A stretch of 64,000 bases of DNA from Incurvaria masculella (lineage: Eukaryota > Arthropoda > Insecta > Lepidoptera > Incurvariidae). This document shows, piece after piece, positions 43,301 through 52,984 of the stretch (position 1 is its first letter; each line of letters opens with the position of its first letter). The position numbers and the translations under genes are program-made. The stretch is from NCBI GenBank assembly GCA_946894095.1, contig OX335649.1, positions 18,308,001 through 18,372,000 on the forward strand, written 5' to 3'. The notes beneath the pieces are model-generated. The model was not told the DNA's origin and did no database searches. It saw only the letters and a list, made by a program, of their open reading frames with translations.

Positions 43301-46300
43301 CTGTCCCTTAAACTCATTTGCTTGGCTACTATTGATACTTTTTTAAATAACTTACTATACTTAGAAACATATATCCTAAAGCTTTCATGATCGCAGATTT
43401 TCAATAAGTCATAAAGCAAAAATAATTTTCTTTTCGATGTGCGTATGCCGTTGGTGGCCCAATCATTAAATTGTTTTGTTTTATTCATCGATTTACATCT
43501 AAGGGGTATATATGCTTCAGTGAGCCGAACAAATGATTTAAAAAATGTTTGAAAATCTATGTTTACTGATTGGAACTCCTGATGGATCGCCTTGTTAAGC
43601 AGTAGCACATTTTCGTTACATATGTTCCTTATTTGTCCAATTTTTCTTGAACACTCATTTTTTTTACTTTTTATTTCTATTGAAATTAATTGACCAAAGT
43701 GATCAGGTTTAATACTTTTGAAGATGTTTGCTTCCGATACTTCCCTATCTGTGAAAATATTATCAATACAGCTCTCCGTAGTCATAGTTACCCTTGTATA
43801 TTCAAATATTTGTTGTCTTAACATAAAACTATCCATTAAGTCTGATAACTCATGTGACTCCCGTTGAGCAAGTGGAAAGTTAACATTGAAGTCACCACAT
43901 ATAATTAATGATTTATTATTGTTTTTTATTAACATACTGAGGCATTCTTCTAATTTATCAGAAAATAAATGTATACTGACCGAAGGTGATCGATATACTG
44001 CAAGGATTAATAAATTCTCTATCTCTATGCAACTAACCTCAAATTCTTTCTCCACAGATAATCTCACAATGTCATGTCTATTTTTGGCTTTCCAACATTT
44101 CCTTACAAATATGATGGTACCACCTCTTATAAAATTATTTCTAGAACTACTACTCACTACTACATATTCGTTGGAGTTGTACATATCAACCTCATTTGCG
44201 TCCAGCCATGATTCAGTCATACAAAAAACATCAATTTTATTTTCTTGAAAACACATATCTAACTGAAGATCCTTTCCGCGTAAACCTTGTACATTTTGAT
44301 GTGCTACAACAAATTTATTTTTGGTTATTTTGGAGAGCCAAATTTTTTTTTCTAAATTTTCACTGAGGTTGGTTTGAGAATTCTTTCTAAAAAACATGCC
44401 TTGTTTGACTGTGTCACAAAATCAGTTATTTTGCACTGTTTGTACCTAGTACTTTTTGCAGGCTCTAGCACAGTTGTCGGCTTGACAACGGCAGCAGGGG
44501 GCCCTTGGGGATTCCGGGCCGCTTTTTCTTCAGGTTTTAAGTGATCCTTTTGGCTCGACAGAAATTTCAGACAGGACTCCTGTTGATTAAGATTTCTGTT
44601 TACTATAAGATACGTCATTGTTTTTAGACCTGTGGGATTAATGCTACTCTTATTAGACTTAAAACATAATTCATCAAATTTATTAAAGTCAAAAAATATA
44701 ATATTCGGCATAGAGGATGCTAAGTCAAAAATTTTTTGGTTTGCTTTATAAGTGATCTTATGACTCCAGCTTGAAACTATCGAATACACTAAGGAACTTA
44801 AGAATAATTTAATAGATTTTTTTGCACATAGTTCCGCTACCATACGTAATCCCTTAATATAGTCTTTTATGTTAACATTTCTTTCGGCACAGCCAGCTAT
44901 CACAACCAATGTATCACCTTCGTTTAAGCTCTTCACGTACTTGCTAACGTCTTTTATCACCTCCTGGAGGGGTGCACCAGGCTTACAGATTGAAGTAACC
45001 TCCGACATGGTTGACTCACGAACGTAGTTTCCAAGTCCTCGTCCATATTCGTCGCAAAGAATGAGGGTTTTCTTTACTGTAGCGGAAAGGGGGGTGGGGG
45101 CAACACCACCTGCGAAACTGACTGCGCCATCTGCGGAAAGTGGTAGTGGCAGAGTGGGGGGGGGGGGACGTCAATACGGCCCGAAATGCTGACGGGAGCA
45201 CTAGGAGCAGTTGGTTCACTGGCACTGGGAGCATGGGGGGCGCTGGCAGTCAATTGGGTAGCCAGATAATCTGCCGGCGGGTCATCTGTGACGTCATGAG
45301 GGGCCAACGCAGGTCTGTAAGGACTATCTGGACTTCTGATGGTGGGTAATATATTTTCTGACTCATAAACAAGAGCGCTTTCCGTGACTGGGTCCTTCCA
45401 AGACATTGATGATTTAGCTGATTTGCGAAGATTATTGTGCGCTCGTCTACGCAGTCTGGTCAAGTGAGGCCATACGCGGCGGGGGTAGGGAAGAGATCTG
45501 TTTCGAGGGGCAGAGGGGGGTGTAGCATCGACGGAATCGCATTTGGTTTCGCCAATTTGACGTAGAAGGTATATCGTTTCTTCAAGCTCCTTTATGAGGC
45601 ATAATGCGCTCTCATATCCTTCATTTGCATCTTCTAGCTGTGTGACCTTGAGTTTAAGTGCATCACGCTCGCCCATGGCGTCGTAGGTGGCTATTTCTTG
45701 TTCGGCTAGCTCGGCCTTTAATGTTGTATTTCGAATTAATAACTTATTGTAGTCAATAGAGGACTCTTCAATTTCCTTTTCTAATTGCTCATTAATTTGT
45801 TTGGTCTTATCGAGTTCCAGGCGTAATAGCTTGTTCGCGGAGTCATTTTCTTTGGTGGTGGTGGCTCTCGTTTTTCTCAACATAATTGGTTTTACAAGAT
45901 GTAGATGTAGGTACGTAAGTAGAAGACACGTAACCGTTTAGGTTTGTGTACGCCGTCAATTCGAAAACCACTCCCGTGGCACAGGGACACGCGTTCAAGT
46001 CTGTCGTTGTTTTTTTTTTATGTGTTATTCTTTCATTTATTTTGTTTTATTTAATCTCATCAAATAATGTATTTTAAGCTGCTTTCAAATGTAGAAAAGT
46101 AAAGAGAGTTCTTCAACTCGCTTCAAACTTAATTAAAATTGTATAGTGGCGCCATCTGTTACTTACGAATGAAGCGAAATGTGTTGTTTCTTCGGATCTT
46201 TCGGCTAACATTCGCTACTTAGATTGGTTGTTAATTTAATGTCAACTTACTTCAATAGATGGCGGAGTAAACGATCAATTATTGCAATGTCATTGGCTTT

Positions 46301-49300
46301 TTTTTTACGGTATTCATAGTATTCTACTCACAATTTGTTGCAGTTTCTTGATGAATGTTTCTCAAAGCACTGGTTTAAATTAATTAAATATTTTAGTTTG
46401 ATAAGAACACCGATCGTTAGTCACGAGTCAAAAACCATAGTCAAACACAGGAGTCGACATTTATTTTCTGAGTCCGTATGAATCAGCTATCATTTGCACA
46501 AGATAACTTCACTGGTGGTGTAGAACAGTTCACAGACGATCCTTAACATGTAAACAGACACTTTTACGCACTTATATAATACATAAATTATTTTGAAACA
46601 GACGCCGGTTATAACCAAACATTGCTGGACAGCGACATCTAGTGAATCTACACACAAGCGCTTCTGATCGGTAGGTAGTTTCGGCGACTTTCTTTCGTGT
46701 TAGTTAAGTTCGGGAGCAACACTTCCTGGAAAGAAACACTTCAATGGTTTTCGCGTCCCTGTCAAAAGTCAGAAAACTCCGGGGACACACAGTACTTAGT
46801 AGCAGATACGCATTGTGAGATAAATTAGTGAAATGTCCAGGAACGTCATCGAATTCCACATGCAAGATAGGAGATGTTTTGTCACAAGCGCTTCTGATCG
46901 GTAGCTAGTTTCGGTGACTGTCTTTCGTAGTAGTTGGGTCGGTGGTTAAATGACGGAGTTAAATTCCCTCATTATATTGTTGCAGTGGAGCCTCAGCCCC
47001 GCACACTTCTCGCTGTCCGCCGACCGACGCTTCCTGCTCCTCGCGCAGAATGTGCACAAACTGTACCGACACTCCTACCTCGCGCACTACTAACTGGGCT
47101 AATGTCATAACAGTAGTTGTGTGGTATTAGCCATCCATGTCAGGTTGCAAATGAATAAAAAAACAAGACCTTATTAATGTATCCTATACAATGTACCTAT
47201 TCTATACTATGTCCCACGGCAGTGACACTAAAAGTAAAGTAGTTTAAATATTGTACATAGGATTTTTTTCTGAAAGGAGACTTCGTTTTATTTTTCAAAA
47301 GAATTTGAACTGAATTCAAATAAATTTTATACTGATATTCCATTTGTTATCAGGTGCAAGTGCAAGATATCGAGGGTCAACGAAGAAGTGTAACAGAAGA
47401 AGCAGATGAATGCAACGAAGTAAATAAAGCAGATGAGGTGGGTAGGTAGGGTAGGTGCCCATGATATGATCTGCCACGGATTTAATGGAATGTACGTATG
47501 GAAAAACTTATTTTTTCGCGATTTCAGTGTTGGTCTCATAGAAAAAGTTGTCCGCCAAATCCGTGGCAGATATTGTTATAGCACCAGATATAGGAGAAAA
47601 GGAGAGAAATCAACTTAAATAATTTTATTTTGTTATCAGGAGCGACATGTCAGCACGGAGGCACCGATTTCTACAGGACGAACCAGCAATATAAACTATT
47701 CGGAATCGACTCAAAGAGGAAGTAATATTAAAATGAAACAAATACAAAGAAATGTTGTTAATATTTTGCGACGGAACAATGCTAATTTAGAAGAAAAGGT
47801 CCTAAATTTAGAAAGGGGATTTCTTTCTTTAAAGAGGGGAATGCGTGACTTAAAAAGAAAGTTTCAAGAAGCAATAGTAAAACTTAATCAAGTATTCGCA
47901 ATAGTACAAGAACAAAAAGACACCGACAATGTCGCTGTCCTAAGCCAAAACGAAACCCCCTTAAAAAGAAGTGTTAACTTTGTTGAAAATCATCTTGCTG
48001 AGGCTAATATAGAAACACCTAAAAAAGAAGCAATACAACAGAAAATATTTGAATACAACGTTCTCACAGACTCGTTAAAACAAACTTATTCATCCTGTCA
48101 AAATCCTGAGAAAAGGGTGTTAAAAGAGGTAATTGACAATGAGTTTGTGAAGAAATACAAAATTACTACAAATCTAACCCAGAACCTCGGACTTAAAAGT
48201 AACATAAGAAAAACAGAAGAAAAAAAAAACAAAACTAAAGAATTGAAAGAAAGGTTAAGAGTTTTTTATGAAAGAGATGATGTGAGCAGAGCAAGCGCGG
48301 GGAAAAAAGAATGCCTTACGTATAAAAAATGTAAAAAACAGAAGCGATTCTTATTAGACAAACTCAGAAACCTCCATAAGAAATATGTGACAGAAGTTGA
48401 AATAATTAGCTTTAGCACATTTAAGAAGCACAGACCATTTTATGTGGTGGCTCCTAATTTGAGAAATTTGGAAACATGTGCCTGTCTTAAACATGCAAAT
48501 ATGCAGTTTATAGTCAATGGTCTTAAATCGGCTGGTGTTTTTGAAAGTAATGATCTCAATCTCATAATTTCAAGTTTTGTTTGTGACCAAACATTCAAGA
48601 TGTGTATGTATGCCGAGTGCAGTACTTGTGCAGAAAATGTTATGAAAGTTGACGACAAAATTGAGATGGACAAAACAGTGAAATGGTTTGCTTGGACTCT
48701 AAAAGGCCATGTTTATACAGAAAAAGGCGTTACTAAAACCTCGAAACGCATGGTCAAGATGGAAAGGACTGGAAAAATTCAAGATCTATTGGCCTTATTT
48801 CACGCTGAATTAAAAGCTTTTAAGAGACACATTTTTAATGTTCGTCACCAATACCAACAATATAAGCTCTGCATAGAAAACTTGGAAAGCAACGAAGCGG
48901 TTATTCATATAGATTTCTCAGAAAACTGGATGTGCAAATACAACGAAGAGGTGCAAGCAATGCATTTTGGTGCATCCAAGAGACAAGTAACACTGCACAC
49001 GGGAGTTCTCTACACAAAAAACGAAAAACCGTTCTCATTTTGTTCCATTTCAGCTGAAAACTCTCATGGCCCAGAAGCTATTTGGGCGCATCTTAATCCC
49101 ATTTTAGAGCATATAAGGTCAGCACATCCACACATAAACACGCTACATTTTCATTCCGACGGGCCCACTTCGCAATATCGCCAGAAGAAAAACTTTTTTC
49201 TCTTATGCCAAAAAATGTGTGAGCTTGGCTTGAACGCAACATGGTCATTTTTTGAGGCTTCACACGGAAAAGGCGCGGCAGATGGGATTGGCGGCAGCGT

Positions 49301-50489
49301 TAAAAGGGCCTTAGATTTTAAGGTTTCTCATGGGCTGGATATTCCAGACGCACAAAAGGCATATGAAGTTTTGTTAAGTGTAGAATCATCAATCAAGATA
49401 TTTTTTATACCAACTGATGCCATTCAGCCTATGGATAACGATATTGTGAGCAAATTGCTTCCTATCCGTGACACCATGAAAATTCATCAACTAATCACGC
49501 ATTCCAAATGTTCTCTGAAGCATCGCATTCTATCTTGTTTCTGCCAAAGTTTGCAAGGAAAATGTGATTGTTATGATCCCGCGTTACACATTTTTGATTT
49601 AAATAAAAATTCGGACACAAATAATGAAGCTTATAATTTAGATAACTTTTTGCTAGATGAAGCGACGGGAGAATTCATAAAAATAAATACTGTCAATATA
49701 AATGAAAATTTGCACACACATAGTCAAACTCAAAATTTAGACAATATGAGTGCATTATTAGAGGAAGAAATGTTAGAAAACTACCCAATGAAACGAAAAA
49801 ACGACCAAATGATTGATCTTCGAAATAATAAACGCTTGAAAACTGAGAAACAATCGAAAAAAAGATATGATTTAAATGATAGTGAAGAAGATAATGAGTA
49901 TGATGATTATTCTGTTCATGACACATCGGATGATTCTGACGATATGGATTTGGCACAAGAAGTTAATGATGATAGTACAGAAGTTGATGATAAGAGTAAA
50001 GAAAATAATGATGATGAGCGTAAAGAAGTTAATGATGAGAATGATTTCAAACACAATGAGGGTATGAAAACGAAAATAAATGAAGGTTCTCATGTTTTAG
50101 TAAAGTTTCTCACAAATAAAAGAACAAAACACTATATAGGAGAAGTCATAGAAATATACGATAATAGTTATAGAGTGAATTTTTTACGAAATAAAGGCAA
50201 TGGAAGATTCGCTTTTCCAATTATTGAAGATATATCGGTCATATACAAAGCCGATATCGGCGAAATACTTCAAAGTCCAATATCAGTAAGGAGAGGAATC
50301 AAAACCTTCGACCTAAGACATTTAAAACATTTAAGGTGGCCCAACCCGGCGGCCTCAACTCATTTGCGGGCACGGTACAAAACCGTGCTGTTGCGCTCTG
50401 GGACCTTCTCTGTTTCTAAGAATAAGACAGGCTCCGTGATGAGGAAGATGCAACATGTCCACAAAAAAGACAATGTGCATAGTGTATGA
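40180..50489 (+). CDS. DDE transposase-like protein, three coding exons
   Basis: The exons 40180-40389, 47354-47437 and 47640-50489 join in phase 0 (70 + 28 + 949 codons). Residues 1-70 are strongly basic (AEKSRRYRERIKSNPEKYK), a likely DNA-binding region. A coiled-coil and Cys-rich region follow. The catalytic-like core shows three acidic blocks: IDFSENW (Asp 394 when counted from the Met at 47733), HSDGPTSQYRQ (Asp 476) and FFEASHGKGAADG (Glu 508 or Asp 517). Invertebrate transposase-like proteins share these blocks. After an acidic, disordered stretch comes an SH3/Tudor-like module around HVLVKFLTNKRTKHYIGEVIE. The last 52 codons come from an inserted MITE. It should act in the nucleus on the element ends. 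No in-frame stop interrupts the three exons. Confidence 0.75.
40660..40983 (+). repeat. SINE, 5' part, cut by LINE insertion
   Basis: It runs from the tRNA-like head with B box GGGTTCGAACCACG through GTAAGTGCATTTCGTTACG to GGAATGTTCTGGCATAGCAC, and then stops where the LINE tail begins. The expected continuation is found at 47094-47166. Confidence 0.75.
41479..44397 (-). CDS. LINE ORF2 protein: endonuclease and reverse transcriptase
   Basis: 972 residues, no interruption. The endonuclease shows HQNVQGLRGK, MTESWL, CGDFNVNF, DNIFTD and PDHFGQ (the more usual residue before DH is Ser). RT shows YRPVSLLPVFSKIFEKV, QFGFQKGKST, FCDLTKAFDCVDH, MGIPQGSILGPLLF and the catalytic MFADDISLLL at about 690. 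The C-terminal part ends with IRLYNKLPETVRAM, the common LINE tail motif. Its start overlaps ORF1 by 46 bp, so translation may be by re-initiation. Confidence 0.9.
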   Translation of the reverse strand: MFFRKNSQTNLSENLEKKIWLSKITKNKFVVAHQNVQGLRGKDLQLDMCFQENKIDVFCMTESWLDANEVDMYNSNEYVVVSSSSRNNFIRGGTIIFVRKCWKAKNRHDIVRLSVEKEFEVSCIEIENLLILAVYRSPSVSIHLFSDKLEECLSMLIKNNNKSLIICGDFNVNFPLAQRESHELSDLMDSFMLRQQIFEYTRVTMTTESCIDNIFTDREVSEANIFKSIKPDHFGQLISIEIKSKKNECSRKIGQIRNICNENVLLLNKAIHQEFQSVNIDFQTFFKSFVRLTEAYIPLRCKSMNKTKQFNDWATNGIRTSKRKLFLLYDLLKICDHESFRIYVSKYSKLFKKVSIVAKQMSLRDRILSSKDKIKTSWQIIKQETGKSVEKKYSDIELKMNNEIILTDQLQVAELFNNYFCTEPDRLTTKLNSNVTVASDFLNMYSKRNPEAIIFEPVTLSEVRLIFRRMKSKPSLDLWHMSPKLIKSLSNSLVYPLTQIINRCLKHGTFPDLLKIARVIPLYKKGEHNEVTNYRPVSLLPVFSKIFEKVIERRLTQFFKEHNIINLKQFGFQKGKSTCDAIASMLKLILVSLDQSHNTYGLFCDLTKAFDCVDHNILLRKLEYYGIRGRELLICKSYLENRTQICDVNGAKSEKQAVTMGIPQGSILGPLLFIIYINDLSGCIQEEIEVIMFADDISLLLKDKNSKELHKHLNNVLHSLNSWFEANNLLLNISKTNLMHFALGTHRRLLDINLSNSIKEASLNVASEITFLGVVFDDQLKWKAHIDKIAKKLSSACYAIRKIRELCGCKAAKTVYFAFFDCVMSYGLMFWGTAAEANRIFVLQKRALRAILGMKARDSCREVFRELNIMSMPSAYVYHNLLYARKHIQETPLNRDVHPHNTRYKENVQLVKHRLAKMTKSFVCNSIRLYNKLPETVRAMDENEYKTKIKSIVISKSYYTVNDALSDKSLTI
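44352..45883 (-). pseudogene. LINE ORF1 protein (coiled coil plus SGNH-like domain), one frame break
   Basis: The first 269 codons (45883-45074) give a long coiled coil at about 10-110 (many Leu/Glu/Lys heptads) and then a Pro/Ser-rich linker. The frame stops at 45074. In another frame, open from about 45095, reading resumes with VKKTLILCDEYGRGL, resembling block I of SGNH/GDSL hydrolases. Later VIAGCAERNVNIKDY and the C-terminal part follow, down to 44352. The break falls in a C-rich run near 45085-45100, next to another G-run of 12 or more at 45158, so one base lost from a homopolymer could explain it. ORF1 proteins bind LINE RNA. Confidence 0.7.
46640..46945. repeat. Two dispersed copies of a 60-bp word near the LINE 5' end
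   Basis: CACAAGCGCTTCTGATCGGTAG with the following TAGTTTCGGYGACT and CTTTCGT occurs at about 46648 and 46873. It could be repeated promoter units of the LINE leader. Confidence 0.55.
46986..47093 (+). pseudogene. Dipeptidyl peptidase IV-family exon fragment
   Basis: After a good acceptor (ATATTGTTGCAG) 35 codons read WSLSPAHFSLSADRRFLLLA and QNVHKLYRHSYLAHY, then TAA. This is the N-terminal beta-propeller entry of DPP4/DPP10-type serine peptidases (F.LS.DR.F.LLA.NV.KLYRHSYLA.Y). The stop and the following TGGGCTAATG come from the SINE tail that abuts it. No other exon of such a gene is present. The segment lies on the plus strand between LINE leader and SINE tail, inside the giant transposon. 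Confidence 0.6.
47094..47166 (+). repeat. SINE tail, separated from its head by the LINE
   Basis: TGGGCTAATGTCATAACAGT through ATCCATGTCAGGTTGC to an A-rich end. This is the part missing from the SINE at 40660-40983, with about 27 bp of the join absent. Confidence 0.65.
47354..47437 (+). CDS. Transposase-like gene, coding exon 2
   Basis: 28 codons between TTGTTATCAG and GATGAG|GTGGGT, phase 0 on both sides. The content is acidic (EEADECNEVNKADE). The intron to its left is about 7 kb, swollen by the LINE and SINE insertions. Confidence 0.6.
47640..50489 (+). CDS. Transposase-like gene, coding exon 3 with MITE-derived end
   Basis: The acceptor TTTTGTTATCAG opens the frame at GAGCGACATGTC. All catalytic-like blocks and the SH3/Tudor-like module lie here. 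The codon TTA at 50331 is the first base-triplet of MITE copy 3, and the present stop (50487-50489) is inside the MITE. Rejoining the flanks of the MITE gives LNIKIE and then TAA, so the ancestral exon ended only six residues after His 866. Confidence 0.78.
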   Translation, partial: ERHVSTEAPISTGRTSNINYSESTQRGSNIKMKQIQRNVVNILRRNNANLEEKVLNLERGFLSLKRGMRDLKRKFQEAIVKLNQVFAIVQEQKDTDNVAVLSQNETPLKRSVNFVENHLAEANIETPKKEAIQQKIFEYNVLTDSLKQTYSSCQNPEKRVLKEVIDNEFVKKYKITTNLTQNLGLKSNIRKTEEKKNKTKELKERLRVFYERDDVSRASAGKKECLTYKKCKKQKRFLLDKLRNLHKKYVTEVEIISFSTFKKHRPFYVVAPNLRNLETCACLKHANMQFIVNGLKSAGVFESNDLNLIISSFVCDQTFKMCMYAECSTCAENVMKVDDKIEMDKTVKWFAWTLKGHVYTEKGVTKTSKRMVKMERTGKIQDLLALFHAELKAFKRHIFNVRHQYQQYKLCIENLESNEAVIHIDFSENWMCKYNEEVQAMHFGASKRQVTLHTGVLYTKNEKPFSFCSISAENSHGPEAIWAHLNPILEHIRSAHPHINTLHFHSDGPTSQYRQKKNFFLLCQKMCELGLNATWSFFEASHGKGAADGIGGSVKRALDFKVSHGLDIPDAQKAYEVLLSVESSIKIFFIPTDAIQPMDNDIVSKLLPIRDTMKIHQLITHSKCSLKHRILSCFCQSLQGKCDCYDPALHIFDLNKNSDTNNEAYNLDNFLLDEATGEFIKINTVNINENLHTHSQTQNLDNMSALLEEEMLENYPMKRKNDQMIDLRNNKRLKTEKQSKKRYDLNDSEEDNEYDDYSVHDTSDDSDDMDLAQEVNDDSTEVDDKSKENNDDERKEVNDENDFKHNEGMKTKINEGSHVLVKFLTNKRTKHYIGEVIEIYDNSYRVNFLRNKGNGRFAFPIIEDISVIYKADIGEILQSPISVRRGIKTFDLRHLKHLRWPNPAASTHLRARYKTVLLRSGTFSVSKNKTGSVMRKMQHVHKKDNVHSV

Positions 50490-50880
50490 TTTGGTAAGAT
50501 TTACGAAAATTTTAATTTCAAAACGACTTATAGCTAAAAGTAAACCACGACCGCTGTAGTAAAAAATCTAACAAAAACCAAATATATTATAAATCTTGAT
50601 TAAATAAGCTATGTCTGATGACTAATCTTTTTAAGATTTTATTGCTTTATCATTGCGTAATCCACCTCCAAAGTTATTGTATAAAACGCGCGAAAAATCC
50701 AAAAATTTGGACGTTATAACTTGGAAACCAAACACAATTTTACAATGCCAATGGTTATCAGACATCTAGTTCAATCAAATAAAGCAGTTTTGAGCAAAAT
50801 TTTGGATCTCTGACAAGAAATATAGGCGTGATCTTCTTTCCCCTTTTGTATGGGGAGATCAGCGGGTTGGGCCACCTTAA
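50331..50880 (+). mobile_element. TTAA-flanked MITE, copy 3 of 4 (550 bp), inside the transposase exon
   Basis: TTAAGGTGGCCCAACCCG to CGGGTTGGGCCACCTTAA, with TTAA duplicated at 50331-50334 and 50877-50880. It is in phase with codon 867 of the exon (counted from the Met at 47733) and supplies 52 codons and a stop. It is closest in sequence to copy 4. Confidence 0.9.
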
Positions 50881-50926
50881 ACATAAAAATTGAGTAACAC
50901 CTACTGTTTTATGTAACGAATACTTA

Positions 50927-51097
50927 AGGTCGCTGCATAAGTAGCGGGGCGCCGACGACGGGGCAGATGCGGGGCGGGAGCCCCGCATCTGCCAGGTCGC
51001 ATATAAACAAGTGGCATACACTTTGTTCCTGACAATATTGCAAAAAAGCCCTTCCTGCGCCCGCCCCGTCGGCGCCCCGTTACGTTTGCAGCGACCT
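50927..51097. repeat. Small GC-rich MITE with TTA duplication (171 bp)
   Basis: The ends are AGGTCGCTGCA and TGCAGCGACCT, with TTA on both sides (50924-50926, 51098-51100), the TWA duplication typical of PIF/Harbinger. Inside are GGGGCGCCGACGACGGGGC and its near inverse. A second hairpin, GATGCGGGGCGGGAGCCCCGCATC, lies in the left half. Confidence 0.65.
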
Positions 51098-51429
51098 TTA
51101 TTTGCATTCGTAAAATATCCTGAGAATATTGTTTTATATATCTATAAAAACTTAAAAAGAGTATCTTATACAAGTGTATTCGACCGCTTATCCGTTTTTA
51201 TCCTTATGGTGTTTTTGCTGTGTTATCTAAAGTGGTGAAAACCACATTAAAATCTGACCAGTAATTTACTAGATATTCGAATTTGAACATTATCGAAACA
51301 GTACATTTTCCATACATTAAAACATTTTATAATGCTTTAGAGCCATTTTGCCCGATTCAAAATAAAAAACGTCAAAAATGTGTTCAATATCGAATACAGA
51401 TTACGTAGTTTACATAAAGGGTTGACGGT

Positions 51430-52390
51430 CGTTGTTCCATGTATAGTGTCACGTAGTGGATTTTTGGTAAGCCACTACAGTGTTCATAGCTCCTTGGCCA
51501 AGGCTAATCCAATCGCCTTGCTCCCTCCGTGGTTTTACCTAATTAAAATCTTCCTTACCCTCAGAAAAAAAGAGAAACGAAAATGATAATTTCGTAGTGC
51601 GGCGACCATTTTGGGTCGCCCACTTTACCAGCAGCCTTCGCAAAGAGCGCACCTCTACAAACCGCGGTCCACCTACCGGTAACCCAACTTCAATTTAATA
51701 CCTTTTAGCGATTGCTCACAGCCCTGTTCATTTAATTAAACTCATTTCCTCCTTGGCTATTGACCTGGCTTTATTTTAGCTCCTCAAGCACCCTGTAACC
51801 ATTTTACGGCGCCCACGCCTCATTTTATTGTGAGCGCCCGTCTAAGTGTTTCGAAATTGACTTCAGCGGTTCCTGCGGGGCTCACCAAGTGGGCCCCAGT
51901 TATGTCTTCCGTTCACCCGAGACACGACTCGCCGAAGGGCCGCCGTCGCCGGCAGCGACGTGGCGAGGTAGCCGAGCACGCTGGCCGGCCATCCGCGCAG
52001 CCGCGCCGATGCGCCCCGCGCCGAGCAGCGCTGAGCCACGCCGCCACGCCGTCGACCGGCGTTGACGACGCGGCCGACACGCCGGCGCCGCTGCTCTGAG
52101 CCGACGCCCCGCGCGCCGCACCGCACGCGCGTGCACCCACCATGCTGCGCACCGACGTGGTCCACCACTGAGTGAACCAACCACCAAGTTTTTCTACCCT
52201 TAACGGAGGCCTCAACGACAGACTTTCTAACTGCAAACCATTTATGTACCGCTCGAGCGATTTTGTTTAATTTTCTTTGTAATAAACGTCCACCTTTATT
52301 TTCACTAATTGGTCGTATTCTTTTCCCTGTCCCTGGTAGTACTTGGCTCGGCTACCCCCTAAGGGTACGCCTATTCTACATTTAATTTGG
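51430..52390 (+). repeat. Possible solo LTR or untranslated repeat block
   Basis: The block has an AATAAA at 52281-52286, a pyrimidine-rich stretch after it, and ATTCTACA followed by TTTAATTTGGAGTGGTGGCGCG, which recalls an LTR 3' end next to a primer site. No matching second LTR, target duplication or element body is visible, and the GC-rich frames at 51830-52236 have no recognisable domain. Confidence 0.25.
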
Positions 52391-52984
52391 AGTGGTGGCG
52401 CGTGATGACGCGGACGGAGCCGCCGCAAAAGCGAGGGTTCCGGTCGAACGTCACAATAGGAAAAAAAAATTTAATTCGTTACATGTCTAATGGTAGTATA
52501 ACTAGTAGTAAGTACCTACACTTATGATTAATGCAAAGTAAGATTGAAGAAAATATGCCATGTCAAATAAAACTAAGAAGATAATAAATTTTATTTTATT
52601 CACTGAATGGGTTTTCTTAGCCTGCTAATCTTAAAAGTTTTGTCCACACCTACCTTTAGCCGTAACATATATATAAGGTCTTTGCAAATCAACTAACAGT
52701 AAGCTAAGGGGTATATGTGTATCAGATACCGATTACATTCCTCATATCTGCCGCATTATGCATATTGCACTCGAAATAGTTCATCATCTTCAGCACTTTC
52801 ATAACCCAATCTTGACAGATTTTGTTAATACATAATTATAACAAAAGATTTCATTATCAAAATAATATAGGTATAATATTATATTGAAAATGTAATCTAG
52901 TGCTATGTAAAAACCAAATGCCATGTCATGGTTGGGTTATGAAAGTCAAATCAAATCAAATCGTTTCTTTTCACATTCTTTTCA

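Larger units (their letters stand above)
40984..45950 (-). mobile_element. Jockey/CR1-group LINE, nearly complete
   Basis: Minus-strand order: leader of uncertain length (right end unclear, at most 47093), ORF1 45883 to 44352, ORF2 44397 to 41479, a 3' UTR of about 460 bp, and a terminal microsatellite of TGAAA-type units at 40984-41010. ORF2 has endonuclease and RT but no RNase H. An ORF1 with a coiled coil plus a hydrolase-like domain, together with a microsatellite 3' end, recalls CR1/Daphne-type elements; that clade call is inferred. It inserted into the SINE at 40660. Confidence 0.8.

Noticed and set aside
51830..52236. GC-rich overlapping frames on both strands as a gene
   Set aside because: Arg/Ala/Pro-rich translations in several frames at once indicate base composition rather than coding.
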